15,843 nt of DNA from NCBI RefSeq assembly GCF_035268865.1, contig NZ_DATFKB010000018.1, positions 1 to 15,843 on the forward strand, in the 5' to 3' direction. This stretch comes from Salinivirga sp035268865. GTDB lineage: Bacteria > Bacteroidota > Bacteroidia > Bacteroidales > Salinivirgaceae. The notes under the pieces are model-generated. The model did not search any database. It was not told the origin of the DNA and saw only the letters and a list, made by a program, of their open reading frames with translations. A program made the position numbers and the translations under genes. Shown piece by piece: positions 14,935-15,843 of the stretch. The stretch's first letter is position 1; every line of letters begins with the position of its first letter.

Positions 14935-15843
14935 TAGTTATTCATATACTCATATTACTTGCCTCTTTTTACGCACTGGGTGTAATTTGTGATCGGTACT
15001 TTATTCCGGCGCTAGATGAAATTGGTACTAAACTTAAAATGCCTTCAGACGTGGCAGGTGCAACACTTATGGCTGTTGGCTCCTCGGCTCCTGAGCTGTT
15101 TATAGCACTGTTTGCGGTATTTGTGCCTGCCGAATCCGGCGAAATAGGCGGACATGGTGAAATTGGTGTGGGAACAATTCTTGGCTCAGCCCTTTTCAAT
15201 TTGCTCGTAATCAGTGGTGCAGTTGCAGTTGTGCGCACGGCAGTAATTAATTGGAAACCTGTGGTGCGCGATCTCGGATTTTATTTGTTAAGCGTGCTGC
15301 TGCTTGTATTTACATTTCTTGATGGAGCAATTCTTTGGTGGGAAGCCATTTTACTGCTGGTCTTGTATGCAATGTATGTATGGGTAGTAATGAAATGGAA
15401 ACACTGGGTGCATTATAAACCTGAAGCGGAACCTGAGGTAGTTAATGAGCCTGCCGTTAAGAAACCGGGCATAATTAATTTTGTTTTTAAGTTAATGTTC
15501 CCCTTCAAACACTATATTGGACAGTTTCTTGCAAGTATAACATGGATTGCATTTTTTAGTTGGGTACTGGTGGAAAGCGCCATTGAGGTAGCCCACTTTT
15601 TTGATATTCCTGAAGCAATTATTGCATTAACCGTACTGGCTGTCGGTACTTCCATTCCAGACCTGATTTCTTCTGTGCTGGTATCCAAAAGAGGTAAGGG
15701 CGATATGGGAATAAGCAACGCCATTGGCTCCAATGTGTTCGACGTGCTGGTGGGGTTAGGTTTGCCCTGGATTGTTTTTCTCGCACTCTACAATAAACCA
15801 ATCCATGTTGGTAACGAAACCCTGTTTACATCGGCATTAATTC
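14931..15843 (+). CDS. Sodium/calcium exchanger, K+-dependent (NCKX) type, 3' end outside window
   Basis: The frame is open for 304 residues to the end of the window. This inner-membrane antiporter of the CaCA superfamily exports Ca2+ in exchange for Na+, here probably with K+. Alpha repeat 1 is VAGATLMAVGSSAPELF (41-57) with Glu55, followed by GTILGSALFN (81-90). Alpha repeat 2 is the LAVGTSIPDL segment with Asp244 and GSNVFDVLVGLG with Asp271. The SIPD form and the 27-residue spacing equal Asp548 and Asp575 of mammalian NCKX2, of which Asp575 confers K+ dependence, so a K+-dependent type is inferred. The first residues form a membrane segment and the loop between the halves (about 160-190) is short and hydrophilic, as in prokaryotic members. 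The start overlaps the upstream stop by 4 bp (ATGA). The remaining C-terminal membrane segments lie beyond 15843. Confidence 0.93.
   Translation, partial: MIVIHILILLASFYALGVICDRYFIPALDEIGTKLKMPSDVAGATLMAVGSSAPELFIALFAVFVPAESGEIGGHGEIGVGTILGSALFNLLVISGAVAVVRTAVINWKPVVRDLGFYLLSVLLLVFTFLDGAILWWEAILLLVLYAMYVWVVMKWKHWVHYKPEAEPEVVNEPAVKKPGIINFVFKLMFPFKHYIGQFLASITWIAFFSWVLVESAIEVAHFFDIPEAIIALTVLAVGTSIPDLISSVLVSKRGKGDMGISNAIGSNVFDVLVGLGLPWIVFLALYNKPIHVGNETLFTSALI

Noticed and set aside
14969..15801. Minus-strand open frames opposite the exchanger gene
   Set aside because: The + strand frame carries both alpha repeats of the exchanger; the minus-strand frames have no recognisable domain.

Overview
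The window looks like a chromosomal segment from a member of the Bacteroidota, at moderate to low GC. The evidence is a very large secreted lamin-tail-domain protein, several lipoproteins with short SPII signals, a SiaB/SiaC pair without Shine-Dalgarno-like leaders, and TAnnTTTG-type -7 promoter elements. Genus cannot be judged from the sequence alone. I see no rRNA, tRNA, CRISPR array, insertion sequence or phage gene. Both ends cut through genes.

Layout. 1-3687 (-): the N-terminal 1229 residues of a giant secreted modular protein (signal peptide, two copies of a jelly-roll-like module, SbsA-type Ig-like repeats, at least three lamin-tail domains). Its C-terminus lies outside the window. 3827-4816 (+): aspartate-semialdehyde dehydrogenase, closed by a strong hairpin terminator. 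4928-7084 (-): an exported S9 dipeptidyl-peptidase with a complete Ser/Asp/His triad. 7342-11778 (+): a tight three-gene unit of a lipoprotein, a small secreted protein and a 1024-residue ABCG-like transporter that has extra N-terminal domains and an oversized extracytoplasmic loop. It ends at a hairpin that can serve both strands. 11837-12782 (-): siaB-siaC, a GHKL-type threonine kinase and its phosphorylatable partner protein, without the usual SiaA phosphatase or SiaD diguanylate cyclase nearby. 12872-13390 (-): a cysteine-rich lipoprotein of unknown function. 13521-15843 (+): a PfkB-family sugar kinase, a DUF6155-like protein and a potassium-dependent-type sodium/calcium exchanger (cut by the window end), in one compact unit preceded by a -7 element and a perfect 9-bp inverted repeat.

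How the genes fit together. asd (lysine, threonine, methionine and peptidoglycan precursor supply) and the peptidase look like independent single-gene units. The lipoprotein, secreted protein and ABC transporter probably make one envelope machine whose role is unknown. SiaB and SiaC form a partner-switch module whose output is not in the window. The most interesting items are the three-gene ABC transporter unit, the SiaBC pair without local partners, and the inverted repeat covering the -33 region of the sugar kinase promoter.
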